Source of the DNA: an uncultured Eubacterium sp.
Lineage (GTDB): Bacteria > Bacillota > Clostridia > Peptostreptococcales > Anaerovoracaceae
Reading direction: 5' to 3'
Length of the DNA stretch: 17,628 bases
Assembly: GCA_946614405.1 (NCBI GenBank)
Contig: CAMOGZ010000006.1
Coordinates: forward strand, 1-17,628
Positions 6,477 to 14,466 of the stretch are shown in pieces. A program made the position numbers and the translations under genes. The first letter of the stretch is position 1. Each line of letters begins with the position of its first letter. The notes under the pieces are model-generated. The model was not told the DNA's origin, ran no database searches, and saw only the letters and a program-made list of their open reading frames with translations.

Positions 6477-6509
6477 AAAGCCGCCCGGCATCAGCACGGG
6501 CGGCTTTTT
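6477..6509 (+). terminator. Strong terminator between convergent operons, bidirectional
   Basis: AAAGCCGCCCG (6477-6487) pairs with CGGGCGGCTTT (6497-6507) and ends in five T on the plus strand. The minus-strand read ends TTTCTTATATT, so it also serves the pyr operon, which stops at 6530. Confidence 0.92.
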
Positions 6510-6529
6510 GAATGATCGCAAGTCTGTGA

Positions 6530-6949
6530 TTACTCGCTGTACTCTGCGTCGCAGTAGATGCAGCGATAGACCTTCTTTTCCTTGTCCATCAGCTTGAACT
6601 TGTGCGGGATCTCCTGCTCGATCGAAGTGATGCAGCGGGGGTTCTTGCACTTGATGACGTTGGTCAGTGTCTCCGGCAGATCCAGGTGGACCTTCTTCTC
6701 CAGCTTGCCGTTCTCAACGATGTTGACGGTGATGTTGCTGTCGATGTATCCCAGGATCTCATAGTCGATGTTGATGTCTCCGTCGACTTTGATAATGTCC
6801 TTCTTGCCATACTTGGCACTATCTGCGTTCTGAATGATCGCCACGCAGCATTTCAGCTTGTCCAGTCTCATCAGCTGATAAATAGCCATGCTCTTTCCGG
6901 CCTGGATGTGGTCCATTACGACGCCAGTGTTTACTCCATCTATGTTCAT
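6530..6949 (-). CDS. pyrI: Aspartate carbamoyltransferase regulatory subunit
   Basis: PyrI binds the catalytic PyrB trimers and, in enteric enzymes, transmits inhibition by CTP and activation by ATP. Here it has 139 residues, slightly shorter than the 153 of E. coli. The N-terminal nucleotide-binding region is followed by a zinc domain with C101, C106, C130 and C133, spaced x4, x23, x2 exactly as in the enteric protein. It is the last gene of the pyr operon, 37 bases after pyrB, with a clear AAAGGAGA ribosome site. Its presence implies that flux is controlled by allostery at the first committed step. Confidence 0.96.
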   Translation of the reverse strand: MNIDGVNTGVVMDHIQAGKSMAIYQLMRLDKLKCCVAIIQNADSAKYGKKDIIKVDGDINIDYEILGYIDSNITVNIVENGKLEKKVHLDLPETLTNVIKCKNPRCITSIEQEIPHKFKLMDKEKKVYRCIYCDAEYSE

Positions 6950-6986
6950 ATATTGTCTCCTTTCGCTATACTTTGTCCTACAAACC

Positions 6987-7907
6987 TTACTTGATCCCCA
7001 GCAGGAACAGGATCAGTGCCATTCTGATGTATTTGCCGCAGAGTGCCTGGTAGAAGTAGCATGCTCTCGGATCGTCATCCACCTCTACGGAGATCTCGTT
7101 GACTCTCGGCAGCGGATGCAGGATGATCAGGTCCTTCTTAGCAGGCTCCAGCAGCTCCAGGTTCAGGATGAAGCTGTCCTTCAGACGGACATAGTCTTCC
7201 TCATTGAAGAAGCGCTCTCTCTGTACACGGGTCATGTAGAGGATGTCCAGTTCCGGCATCGCATCTTCCAGCTTGTTGTACTCTACCCACTCAGCGCCGG
7301 CACGGTCCATGCTGTCCTTGACGTAGTCGGGAACGCGCAGCTCATCCGGTGCGATGAGAACAAACTTGATATTGGGGTAGCGCAGCAGAGCCTCGATGAG
7401 GGAGTGTACGGTACGTCCGAACTTCAGGTCGCCGCAGAGGCCGACGGTGAAGTTTCCGAATGCACCCTTCTTGCGGTGGATGGTCATCAGGTCTGTCAGG
7501 GTCTGGGTCGGGTGGAAGTGTCCGCCGTCACCGGCATTGATGATGGGTACGGTGGTCTTGGTTGCGGCGATGACCGGAGCACCTTCCTTCGGATGACGCA
7601 TCGCGATGATGTCCGCATAGCAGCCTGCCATGATGACGGTATCACTGACGCTCTCACCCTTCTTGGTGGAACTGCTGTTGGCGTCGTCAAATCCCAGGAC
7701 GTTTCCACCCAGCTCCATCATAGCTGCGGTGAAGCTCAGTCTGGTTCTGGTACTTGGCTCAAAGAATAAAGTAGCCAGTTTCTTGTGTGCACAGATATCC
7801 TGATACTTTTCAGGATTGTCGATGATGTCATCAGCTACTTCGATGAGATGGTCGATCTCCTCTACAGTGAAGTCAGTGATGTTGATCAGGTTGCGGATGT
7901 CGCTCAT
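6987..7907 (-). CDS. pyrB: Aspartate carbamoyltransferase catalytic subunit
   Basis: PyrB joins carbamoyl phosphate and aspartate to N-carbamoyl-aspartate, the committed step of pyrimidine synthesis. At 306 residues it is full length. The carbamoyl phosphate loop STRTR is at 52-56, the 80s loop SSSTKKGES around 78-86 supplies S80 and K83 from the neighbouring subunit, HFHPTQ is at 130-135 and HPLPR at 264-268. The start ATG lies one base after the pyrE stop, with a GGAGGAG site inside the end of pyrE, so the two are translationally linked. It is followed by pyrI, its regulatory partner. Confidence 0.98.
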   Translation of the reverse strand: MSDIRNLINITDFTVEEIDHLIEVADDIIDNPEKYQDICAHKKLATLFFEPSTRTRLSFTAAMMELGGNVLGFDDANSSSTKKGESVSDTVIMAGCYADIIAMRHPKEGAPVIAATKTTVPIINAGDGGHFHPTQTLTDLMTIHRKKGAFGNFTVGLCGDLKFGRTVHSLIEALLRYPNIKFVLIAPDELRVPDYVKDSMDRAGAEWVEYNKLEDAMPELDILYMTRVQRERFFNEEDYVRLKDSFILNLELLEPAKKDLIILHPLPRVNEISVEVDDDPRACYFYQALCGKYIRMALILFLLGIK

Positions 7908-7908
7908 G

Positions 7909-8547
7909 TTACTCCTCCTTCATCCAACCCGTATCCGACGGGTTATCTCTAAAGCGCAGAATCCTATTCTTATCCTCCGGCTTGATGTAGCCGGTCTCAG
8001 CAGCCACCTCAACCAGGGCGTCCAGGTTGCTGAGGCTGTGGTTTTCAACGTTATGCTCGGCCAGTCTGTCCAGACCCTTCTGCATTCCGTAGGTGAAGAT
8101 GCTGGCAACGCCCAGCACCTCGGCTCCGGCTTCCCGGAGAACCTCCACGGTGTCGATGCAGGATCCGGCAGTGGAGATCAGGTCCTCTACTACCACGACC
8201 TTCTGGCCCGGAACGAGCTTTCCTTCAATCTGGTTGGTGCGTCCGTGGTCCTTCTTGCTTCCACGGACGTATCCCATGGGGATGCCCATCAGATGTCCCA
8301 CGATGGCTGCGTGGGCGATCCCGGCGGTGCTGGTGCCCATGACCACCTCACACTCGGGGTAATACTCCCGGATGGTGGCCACCAGGCCTTCTTCCACCTG
8401 GGTGCGGACTTCCGGCGCGGTCAGGGTGAGCCGGTTGTCGCAGTAGATGGGGCTCTTGATGCCGCTGGCCCATGTGAAGGGATCCTCCGGTCTCAGGAAG
8501 ACGGCTTCGATGGACAGCAGCCCTTTGGCAATTGTCTTCTCCAACAT
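7909..8547 (-). CDS. pyrE: Orotate phosphoribosyltransferase
   Basis: PyrE converts orotate and PRPP to orotidine monophosphate. The 212-residue protein has the type I PRPP-binding loop [13 protein letters not shown] (117-129) with the two acidic residues E121 and D122, and the KKDHG flexible catalytic loop near 98-102. It lies 31 bases after pyrF and one base before pyrB. The ribosome site is purine rich (GGAGAGAAAGGAG) just before the ATG. Confidence 0.98.
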   Translation of the reverse strand: MLEKTIAKGLLSIEAVFLRPEDPFTWASGIKSPIYCDNRLTLTAPEVRTQVEEGLVATIREYYPECEVVMGTSTAGIAHAAIVGHLMGIPMGYVRGSKKDHGRTNQIEGKLVPGQKVVVVEDLISTAGSCIDTVEVLREAGAEVLGVASIFTYGMQKGLDRLAEHNVENHSLSNLDALVEVAAETGYIKPEDKNRILRFRDNPSDTGWMKEE

Positions 8548-8578
8548 GTATCTGCTCCTTTCTCTCCTTGAACAAAGG

Positions 8579-9277
8579 CTAATCTACGAATTCTTTCACA
8601 CAGCGTTCGTATGCTGCCACAGGATCCTCCGCCTGGGTGATGGGGCGTCCCACCACGATGTAGTCGGAGCCGATCTCTTTGGCTCTGGCAGGTGTGGTGA
8701 CCCGGCTCTGGTCGTCGGCCTTGGCGTCGGCGAACCGGACTCCCGGGGTGATGGTGAGGAAGTCGCGACCGCAGGCCTCGTGGATCAGTCCCGCCTCAAG
8801 AGGGGAGCAGACCACGCCGTCCAGTCCGGCAGCTTTGGTGTTCTTTGCATATTCTGTGACCACTTCCGCGATGGGCCGTTCGATGAGCAGGTCGTGTTCC
8901 ATGCTCTCCTGGCTGGTGGAAGTGAGCTGTGTCACAGCGATGAGGATGGGGCTGGTGCCGTCCTCTCTGGTCAGTCCTCTGCGGGCTGCTTCCATCATCT
9001 TGATGGTGCCTCCGGCGTGAACATTGGTCATATCCACGTCCATTTTGGCCAGGACCCGCATGGCCTTTTCCACAGTGTTGGGAATGTCATGCAGCTTCAG
9101 ATCCAGGAAGATCTGATGTCCTCTGGCTTTGATCTCCTTCACGATCTCGGGACCTGCCGCATAGTACAGTTCCATGCCGATCTTCACGAAAGGCTTGCGC
9201 CCGGTGAATTTGTCCAGAAAGGTCAGTGTTTCTTCTTTGCTTGCGAAATCGCAGGCGATGATCACGTCTCTACCCAT
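8579..9277 (-). CDS. pyrF: Orotidine 5'-phosphate decarboxylase
   Basis: PyrF decarboxylates OMP to UMP, the last step encoded here. It has 232 residues, the size of the compact bacterial form. The catalytic signature [11 protein letters not shown] starts at D59, giving K61 and D64, and the phosphate-binding PGVRF...DDQSRVTTP segment and VVGRPI near the C-terminus are present. It starts 9 bases after the pyrD stop. Notably pyrF precedes pyrE here, and both are adjacent as in many operons. Confidence 0.98.
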   Translation of the reverse strand: MGRDVIIACDFASKEETLTFLDKFTGRKPFVKIGMELYYAAGPEIVKEIKARGHQIFLDLKLHDIPNTVEKAMRVLAKMDVDMTNVHAGGTIKMMEAARRGLTREDGTSPILIAVTQLTSTSQESMEHDLLIERPIAEVVTEYAKNTKAAGLDGVVCSPLEAGLIHEACGRDFLTITPGVRFADAKADDQSRVTTPARAKEIGSDYIVVGRPITQAEDPVAAYERCVKEFVD

Positions 9278-9286
9278 GTTTCTCTC

Positions 9287-10198
9287 CTATTCTATGATTC
9301 CGATGATGTCTTCCAGTCGCTGGATCCCCAGTTCTCCCATAACGCGGGGCAGATCCTCGATGATCCGCTTGCAGGCGTAGGGATCCGTCAGGTTGGCGGC
9401 GCCCACCTGTACGGCCGTGGCGCCGGCCATCATCATTTCGATGACGTCTTCTGCGGTGCTGATGCCGCCCATTCCGATGACGGGGATCTTCACGGCATGA
9501 GCCACCTGATAGACCATCCGCAGTGCCACCGGGAAGATGGCAGGTCCGGAGAAGCCGCCCATCTTGTTGGCCAGCACCGGCTTTCTGCGGCGGATGTCGA
9601 TGCGCATTCCCAGAAGGGTGTTGATCAGGGAGAGGCCGTCCGCTCCGGCTTCTTCGCAGGCCCGTGCGATCTCGGTGATGTCTGTTACATTTGGCGTCAG
9701 CTTCATATATACCGGCTTGGTGGTCACTTCCTTGACGGCACGGGTCACTTCTGCCGCAGCCTCGGGCATGACTCCGAAGGACATTCCTCCGTTGTGCACG
9801 TTGGGGCAGCTGATGTTGACCTCGATGATGCCCACCTGCTCTTCTCGGTCCATGGCCGCAGCGCACTTGACGTACTCCTCGATGGAGAAGCCGCTGACGT
9901 TGGCCACCACAGGCTTGTGGAAGATCTCTGCCATTTCTTTCAGTTCTCTGCTGCAGACGGTATCCAGTCCCGGGTTCTGCAGCCCTACGGAATTCAGCAT
10001 TCCCTGAGAGCATTCCGCAATGCGCGGGAGCTCATTGCCGTAACGCTCCTCCACGGTGGTTCCCTTGAAGGAAATGGATCCCAGAATGTCCAGGTCATAT
10101 AATCTGGCGAATTCCTGGCCGTAGCCGAAGGTTCCGCTGGCGGGGATCACGGGATTGTCCAGGGTCAGTCCGCTGAGGGTCACTCTTGTATCTACCAT
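9287..10198 (-). CDS. pyrD: Dihydroorotate dehydrogenase B, catalytic subunit
   Basis: The FMN-containing catalytic chain of the NAD-dependent class 1B enzyme, oxidising dihydroorotate to orotate in the cytosol. At 303 residues it has normal length. The catalytic base is C131 in VNISCPNVHNGG, a cysteine as expected for class 1 rather than the serine of membrane class 2. FMN-binding segments ASGTFGYG (20-27), KLTPNVTD and IGMGGIS (241-247) are present. Its start overlaps the end of pyrK by 7 bases, which fits equimolar synthesis of the two partner chains. Class 1B is assigned both from the cysteine and from the adjacent pyrK. Confidence 0.97.
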   Translation of the reverse strand: MVDTRVTLSGLTLDNPVIPASGTFGYGQEFARLYDLDILGSISFKGTTVEERYGNELPRIAECSQGMLNSVGLQNPGLDTVCSRELKEMAEIFHKPVVANVSGFSIEEYVKCAAAMDREEQVGIIEVNISCPNVHNGGMSFGVMPEAAAEVTRAVKEVTTKPVYMKLTPNVTDITEIARACEEAGADGLSLINTLLGMRIDIRRRKPVLANKMGGFSGPAIFPVALRMVYQVAHAVKIPVIGMGGISTAEDVIEMMMAGATAVQVGAANLTDPYACKRIIEDLPRVMGELGIQRLEDIIGIIE

Positions 10199-10920
10199 AT
10201 GATCTCCTCCTTATATAATACAGGTCCGTCGGTGCAGATCCTCTTGTAGCCATACTTTGTTCTGCAGCTGCAGCCCATGCAGGCGCCGAAGCCGCAGGCC
10301 ATCCTCGCCTCAAAGCTGAACTGCCCGTCCGGGGCCTCCGCCCACAAAGCCTTCAGCATTGGTTCCGGACCGCAGGTAAAGATGTAGTCATAGTTCAGGT
10401 CCTTCAGAGGTCCCGTGACCATGCCCTGTACTCCCACACTGCCGTCCACCGTGGTGATGATGGGGTCGATGCCCAGTGCCCGGAACTCCTCGGTGAGGAT
10501 CACGTCATCGGCAGTGTTGAAGCCTGCGATGACCCGGGGAACAAAGCCTTCCTTTACCATGGCCTTGGCCAGCCCGTAGATGGGGGGCAGACCGATGCCG
10601 CCGCCGATGAGGACGGGGGTCTTGCAGTCTGCTGTGATGTCGAATCCATTCCCCAAGGGCATCAGCACATCCAGTGCGGTGCCTTCCGGAAGCTCTGCCA
10701 GAGCGGCCGTTCCGTGTCCCACGGTCTTGAAGACGATGGTGATGCTGTGCTCATCCCAGTCGCAGATGGAGATGGGACGGCGCAGGTAGAAGCCCTCCAG
10801 GCGGATGTTCACGAACTGGCCCGGTGCGGTGATCTCGCTGCAGTCACCGGTGAGCTTCATCTTATATATATCTTTCTGTAGTTTCTCTGTTTTCTCGATG
10901 ATGAGTCTTTGGTCTTTCAT
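10192..10920 (-). CDS. pyrK: Dihydroorotate dehydrogenase B, electron-transfer subunit
   Basis: PyrK carries FAD and a 2Fe-2S cluster and passes electrons from the PyrD FMN to NAD. Its 242 residues show the FAD motif LRRPIS (46-51), the NAD-binding GGGIGLPP (107-114) and a C-terminal cluster site with C209, C214, C217 and C229 (CGFGACMGC...C). It begins two bases after the pyrC stop and overlaps pyrD by 7 bases. Confidence 0.97.
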   Translation of the reverse strand: MKDQRLIIEKTEKLQKDIYKMKLTGDCSEITAPGQFVNIRLEGFYLRRPISICDWDEHSITIVFKTVGHGTAALAELPEGTALDVLMPLGNGFDITADCKTPVLIGGGIGLPPIYGLAKAMVKEGFVPRVIAGFNTADDVILTEEFRALGIDPIITTVDGSVGVQGMVTGPLKDLNYDYIFTCGPEPMLKALWAEAPDGQFSFEARMACGFGACMGCSCRTKYGYKRICTDGPVLYKEEIIW

Positions 10921-10922
10921 AA

Positions 10923-12182
10923 TTATTTCTCCCAGACGATGTTTCCGCCGGCAACGGTCATGTCGATGCTTCCCTGGACCTCCCAGCCTTCAAATGGAGT
11001 GGCCTTGCCCATGGACAGGAAGGTCGACGGGTCGATGGTGAACCGGGCATCCGGATCCACGATAGTGAGATCTGCGGTGTCACCGCCGCCCAGGCCGAAC
11101 CGCTTCCGCGGGGCGATGGCCATGGCATCGATGAGGCGGGTCAGAGGGATCAGTCGGTCCTGCACCACCAGTCTGGAATAGAGCACCGGGAATGCGCATT
11201 CCAGACCTACCACACCGAAGGCGGAGTTCAGGATCCCCTTGGATTTCTCTTCTGCACTGTGAGGCGCATGGTCTGTGGCGATCATATCTACGGTGCCGTC
11301 TGCCAGTCCCTCCCGGAGAGCGTCCCGGTCCTCGGCATCCCGGATGGGTGGGTTCATCTTGAACCGGCCGAAATCTTCCAGGTCCTGATCGCTCATGGTG
11401 AGGTAATGGGGACCGGTCTCGCAGGTCACATCGATGCCGCTCTTCTTGGCCTGACGGATGATCTCCACGGTTTCCTTGGTTGATACGTGGCAGACGTGAT
11501 AGCCGCAGCCGGTCTTGGCCGCAAGCTCCACATCCCGCTCCACCTGTTTCCATTCACTCTCGGAGCTGATGCCTCGATGCCCCAGGGAGGCTGCATATTT
11601 TCCGTCGTGGATGGAGGTTCCCCCCAGCAGGCTCTCATCCTCGGCATGAGCTACGATGAGCTTGCCCAGGGACTTGGCCCGGATCATGGCCTCTTCCATG
11701 AGGTCTCCCGTCTGCACGCCCTTGCCGTCGTCGGTGAAGGCGCAGACGTAGGGTGCCAGAGCCTCCATGTCGGAGAGGGCGCTTCTGCCGTTCTGTTCCA
11801 TGGTGATGGTGCCGTAGGGGATGACCTGGATGCAGGCATCCTTCTCAATGATGTCCAGCTGCTGCTGCAGAGCAGGCAGGGTGGAGGGTACCGGCTTCAG
11901 ATTGGGCATGGTGCAGACGGTGGTGTATCCACCGTGGGCAGCTGCCAGCGCGCCGGTGCGAATGGTCTCTTTATAAGAAAACCCGGGTTCGCGGAAGTGT
12001 ACATGCACATCCGTAAATCCGGGAAAAACAAACTTACCATTACAATCAATAACGCGGTCGATGGAAGCGGACGCTCGCTTCTCATCAGCAAAAACAAACA
12101 GCCTACCCTTAGAAATGAGAAGATCCATTTCCTTGAATAAGCCGCCAGAATATACTTTTCCATTTGTCAGTAAAATCGTCAT
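10923..12182 (-). CDS. pyrC: Dihydroorotase, class I
   Basis: PyrC closes carbamoyl-aspartate to dihydroorotate. The 419-residue length and sequence are those of the large class I amidohydrolase, not the short E. coli class II form. Metal ligands are visible as H60 and H62 in DVHVHFREPG, an aspartate in FTDDGKG, histidines in IVAHAED and HVCHVS, and the aspartate in IATDHAPH. It is the first gene of the pyr operon, with an AAAGGA site 6 bases before the ATG and a strong promoter only about 33 bases upstream. Confidence 0.98.
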   Translation of the reverse strand: MTILLTNGKVYSGGLFKEMDLLISKGRLFVFADEKRASASIDRVIDCNGKFVFPGFTDVHVHFREPGFSYKETIRTGALAAAHGGYTTVCTMPNLKPVPSTLPALQQQLDIIEKDACIQVIPYGTITMEQNGRSALSDMEALAPYVCAFTDDGKGVQTGDLMEEAMIRAKSLGKLIVAHAEDESLLGGTSIHDGKYAASLGHRGISSESEWKQVERDVELAAKTGCGYHVCHVSTKETVEIIRQAKKSGIDVTCETGPHYLTMSDQDLEDFGRFKMNPPIRDAEDRDALREGLADGTVDMIATDHAPHSAEEKSKGILNSAFGVVGLECAFPVLYSRLVVQDRLIPLTRLIDAMAIAPRKRFGLGGGDTADLTIVDPDARFTIDPSTFLSMGKATPFEGWEVQGSIDMTVAGGNIVWEK

Positions 12183-12221
12183 TCGGTGTCCTTTCGGTTG
12201 CCTAAAACTTAAACCTTTAAT

Positions 12222-12250
12222 CTTATACCATAATCCCGGGGCGGTGTCAA
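12222..12250 (-). promoter_or_regulatory. Sigma-A promoter of the pyrCKDFEBI operon
   Basis: On the minus strand a perfect TTGACA (12250-12245), 17 bases, then TATAAG (12227-12222) with an extended TGG. The predicted start near 12215 leaves a leader of about 33 bases. A small inverted repeat, CGGGG and CCCCG (12237-12241 with 12251-12255), brackets the -35 hexamer and could be an operator. Confidence 0.8.
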
Positions 12251-12270
12251 CCCCGTAGGGAAAGGAAATC

Positions 12271-12909
12271 CTATAAGAATAAATTTCGGAGAAGTGTGAA
12301 TAAAATATTGCCCTCGTAGAGGTCTCCTGCGAAGTAGGAATGCTGCAGGGAGTTCAAAATTGCTCCGGAAATATTCTCCGGAAGGAACCCCATGACCGCC
12401 GTCAGAAGTGCCATCAGAAGCATGACGTAGAAGGCGCCCAGGAACGTTCCGATGGCCAGTCCCAGCGCACTGTCGATGAGGCCGATGATCCCCTTGTGAT
12501 GCTCCCGGGAGAAGATCCGGCAGAAAAGCCACGCGATGATCTTCACCGCCAGGATCACGGCGATGAAAGACAGGACCGTCAGCACGATGGTGGTCAGACT
12601 GTCTGCTGTGACGTCAGCGATATAATCTGTGGCGCCCTGTACCCAGCCGTGAAAGACCTCCGGGATCTGCTGGATGGCGGGACTCTCCTCCAGCCCGTTC
12701 TGGACCTTCTGCTGGAAGAACAGGTTCAGACTGAGGCCGGTGCTGGTCTTCTTCGCAATGAAATCTGCCATGTCATCGCAGAACATCAGGGCCACTGTGA
12801 TCCCCACAAGCCACTGCAGAGAGGTCATAACGGACATGGCAAACCCTTTCCGTGCATACCAGAATGCGGAAATGATCACGATCGCAGCTGTGAGAATGTC
12901 CATTACCAT
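12271..12909 (-). CDS. CvpA-family membrane protein
   Basis: A 212-residue multi-pass membrane protein of the CvpA (colicin V production) family. Hydrophobic segments appear near residues 5-20, 30-43, 100-130 and 145-175, and the family's Gly-rich helix GLIDSALGLAIGTFLGA is clear. The molecular role of CvpA proteins is poorly defined; they are linked to envelope stress and often sit near biosynthetic operons. An AGGAGG site lies 7 bases before the ATG. It is upstream of pyrC in the same direction with an 88-base gap and no terminator, so read-through into the pyr operon is likely. Confidence 0.85.
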   Translation of the reverse strand: MVMDILTAAIVIISAFWYARKGFAMSVMTSLQWLVGITVALMFCDDMADFIAKKTSTGLSLNLFFQQKVQNGLEESPAIQQIPEVFHGWVQGATDYIADVTADSLTTIVLTVLSFIAVILAVKIIAWLFCRIFSREHHKGIIGLIDSALGLAIGTFLGAFYVMLLMALLTAVMGFLPENISGAILNSLQHSYFAGDLYEGNILFTLLRNLFL

Positions 12910-12929
12910 AGCATAACCTCCTGACTAGT

Positions 12930-12938
12930 ATTGTAGCA
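12930..12938 (-). promoter_or_regulatory. Extended -10 promoter element of cvpA
   Basis: TGC-TACAAT reads on the minus strand just before cvpA, an extended -10. No convincing -35 lies 16-18 bases upstream, so strength may depend on the TG motif. Confidence 0.5.
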
Positions 12939-13009
12939 TAAAATAAAGGAAGATGGATGGAGAAATGATGAAAACAGAGATGTTGGTGAGATGGACTGTC
13001 AGGAAAGCA

Positions 13010-13036
13010 GGGGCGGCTGGAGCTAACCGCCTCTTT
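13010..13036 (+). terminator. Terminator-like hairpin in the cvpA-tadA gap
   Basis: GGGGCGG (13010-13016) pairs with CCGCCTC (13027-13033, one G-T pair) and is followed by only three T. There is no plus-strand gene before it, so it may end a short unseen transcript or act as an insulator; it may also be incidental. Confidence 0.35.
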
Positions 13037-13055
13037 GCACGGAATTCCGTACAAA
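13034..13055. promoter_or_regulatory. 22-bp operator-like palindrome upstream of tadA
   Basis: A perfect 12-bp core ACGGAATTCCGT (13039-13050) is extended by TTTG on the left and CAAA on the right with a single mismatched pair, giving 10 of 11 matched positions per arm. Its centre is about 52 bases before the predicted tadA transcription start, directly upstream of the -35. The GntR regulator ending the same operon is a candidate ligand. Confidence 0.6.
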
Positions 13056-13061
13056 AATCCC

Positions 13062-13090
13062 TTGAATAACAGCCTTGGATGTTGTATACT
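13062..13090 (+). promoter_or_regulatory. Sigma-A promoter of the tadA operon
   Basis: TTGAAT (13062-13067), exactly 17 bases, then TATACT (13085-13090). The expected start, about 7 bases on, is at 13097, only 4 bases before the tadA ATG at 13101. Confidence 0.75.
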
Positions 13091-13100
13091 TTTAAGATGT

Positions 13101-13577
13101 ATGAGTAAGTACGAATATATGAAGGAAGCTTTGCGGGAAGCAGAGATCGCGGCGCAGCTGGGGGAGGTTCCCATCGGTGCGGTGATCGTCCATAATGGAG
13201 AGATCGTAGGCAGAGGACACAACCTGACGGAGACCCGGAAGGACCCCACGGCACATGCCGAGATGGAGGCCATCCGGCAGGCGGCGGAGACCCTGGGAGG
13301 GTGGCGGCTGCCGGACTGTGAGATGTATGTCACCTGTGAGCCCTGTTCCATGTGTGCGGGGGCACTGATCTGGAGCCGAATGACCAAGGTCTGTATCGGC
13401 ACCATGGATCCCAAGGCGGGAGCCTGCGGATCCGTCTTCAATATTCTGCAGGAGGAGAAACTGAACCACCAGGTGGAGATCGAGACCGGCGTGATGGAAG
13501 AGGAATGCTCCCGGATCCTGAAGGAATTCTTTGCAGAGCTGCGGAAATCTAGAAAAAATCGGAGGAATGAACTATGA
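13101..13577 (+). CDS. tadA: tRNA-specific adenosine deaminase
   Basis: TadA deaminates A34 to inosine in tRNA-Arg(ACG), letting it read CGU, CGC and CGA. The 158 residues contain the zinc and catalytic site H52-A-E54 and P81-C82-x-x-C85, and the terminal FFAELRKSRK helix typical of bacterial TadA. I chose the ATG at 13101 because MSKYEYMKEALREA aligns with the usual N-terminus; the longer frame back to a TTG at 13035 has no family resemblance and would span the promoter. No Shine-Dalgarno site precedes 13101 and the promoter leaves a leader of 0-5 bases. An ATG at 13097 out of frame gives a three-codon frame. The last four bases overlap the next gene (ATGA). Confidence 0.95.
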   Translation: MSKYEYMKEALREAEIAAQLGEVPIGAVIVHNGEIVGRGHNLTETRKDPTAHAEMEAIRQAAETLGGWRLPDCEMYVTCEPCSMCAGALIWSRMTKVCIGTMDPKAGACGSVFNILQEEKLNHQVEIETGVMEEECSRILKEFFAELRKSRKNRRNEL

Positions 13578-14461
13578 AGAGGACAGGCGCAATTTGCTGT
13601 CTGGTAATGCTGATCGTGATGCTGACGGCGTCGTTTTCATTTGGTGCTGAGGCACTTCAGGTCACTCGCACCTTCCCGGAGGACGGAGCGAAAGGAACGA
13701 CCAAGGACAATATGTGTGTCAAGGTCTATTTCAACAATGATGTAGGCAATGACGTATCCAGAAAGGCGAACGAGGATAAGTTCCAGATCGTGGATGAGAA
13801 TGGCAAGTCATGGCCCTCTGTCATCTATTACAGTGACAAGAACCCGAAGTATGCTCTGATCCTGATCGACACCACCAAGGTCAAGACCACCGGCAAGAAC
13901 TCCATCAAGGATAACACCGAGTACACCTGCACTATCAAGGCCGGGTTTACCGATAATAAGGGGAACAAGCTGTCCCAGGACTATAACGTCACCTTCCGCA
14001 CTCTGAACCAGGGAAGAAATACCATGATCTACATGGTCATGATGGTCCTGATGTTCGGCGGAATGATGCTGTTCACCTTCCGTCAGCAGGCCAAGGCCAA
14101 GGAAGAGGAGAATAGTAAGGAAGAGAAGGAAGAAACATTCAATCCATATAAGGAAGCCAAGAGAACCGGCAAGTCCGTTCAGGAGGTCATCGCTGAGCAC
14201 GAGAAGGAAGTTGCCAAGAAGGAAGCTCAGAAGAAGGCCAAGGCAAAGAAAAAGAAGGAACTGGAAGAGTACTTCGAGGATGACAATGACAATTACCGTG
14301 TCCATCGTCCGAGACCGATCTCTGAGGCCGGAAGCACCTACAAGACGGGACGGAAGGCCATTGCAGAAGCCAAGGCTGCAGAGGAAGCCCGCCTGAAGGC
14401 TGAGAAGAAGGCGGAACTGAAGGCCACCAACTACGGAAAGAATCCGAAGAAAGGCAAGTAA
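13574..14461 (+). CDS. Single-pass membrane protein with Ig-like (Big_5-type) domain and charged cytoplasmic tail
   Basis: Function is unknown. The 295 residues split into a signal peptide (1-25), an extracellular Ig-like domain (about 28-145) whose TFPEDGAKG...VKVYFNNDV opening resembles SbsA-like Big_5 domains, one membrane helix (150-169) very rich in methionine, and a Lys/Glu/Ala-rich tail (170-295) that should be cytoplasmic and partly coiled coil. The tail has a NPYKEAKRTGKSVQEVI segment and an acidic patch (EEYFEDDNDN). It overlaps tadA by 4 bases (ATGA), so translation is coupled, and ispE follows after 5 bases. That placement between two housekeeping genes suggests a constitutively made envelope protein rather than an accessory one. 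Confidence 0.8.
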   Translation: MKRTGAICCLVMLIVMLTASFSFGAEALQVTRTFPEDGAKGTTKDNMCVKVYFNNDVGNDVSRKANEDKFQIVDENGKSWPSVIYYSDKNPKYALILIDTTKVKTTGKNSIKDNTEYTCTIKAGFTDNKGNKLSQDYNVTFRTLNQGRNTMIYMVMMVLMFGGMMLFTFRQQAKAKEEENSKEEKEETFNPYKEAKRTGKSVQEVIAEHEKEVAKKEAQKKAKAKKKKELEEYFEDDNDNYRVHRPRPISEAGSTYKTGRKAIAEAKAAEEARLKAEKKAELKATNYGKNPKKGK

Positions 14462-14466
14462 TCCGG

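Noticed and set aside
8447..10102. Plus-strand open frame of 551 codons opposite pyrE, pyrF and pyrD
   Set aside because: It is fully antisense to three certain enzymes, has no ribosome site or recognisable motif, and its low-complexity His/Gly/Asp content mirrors the codon bias of the real strand.
12237..12255. CGGGG/CCCCG repeat as the cvpA terminator
   Set aside because: The stem is short and no T-run follows on the minus strand; it overlaps the -35 element.
12183..12270. PyrR attenuator, uracil or PRPP riboswitch upstream of pyrC
   Set aside because: I looked for paired hairpins ending in a T-run and for a PyrR binding loop; the space and the motifs are missing.
13035..13100. 22-residue N-terminal extension of TadA
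   Set aside because: It would begin with TTG inside the palindrome and cross the promoter, and has no counterpart in TadA proteins.
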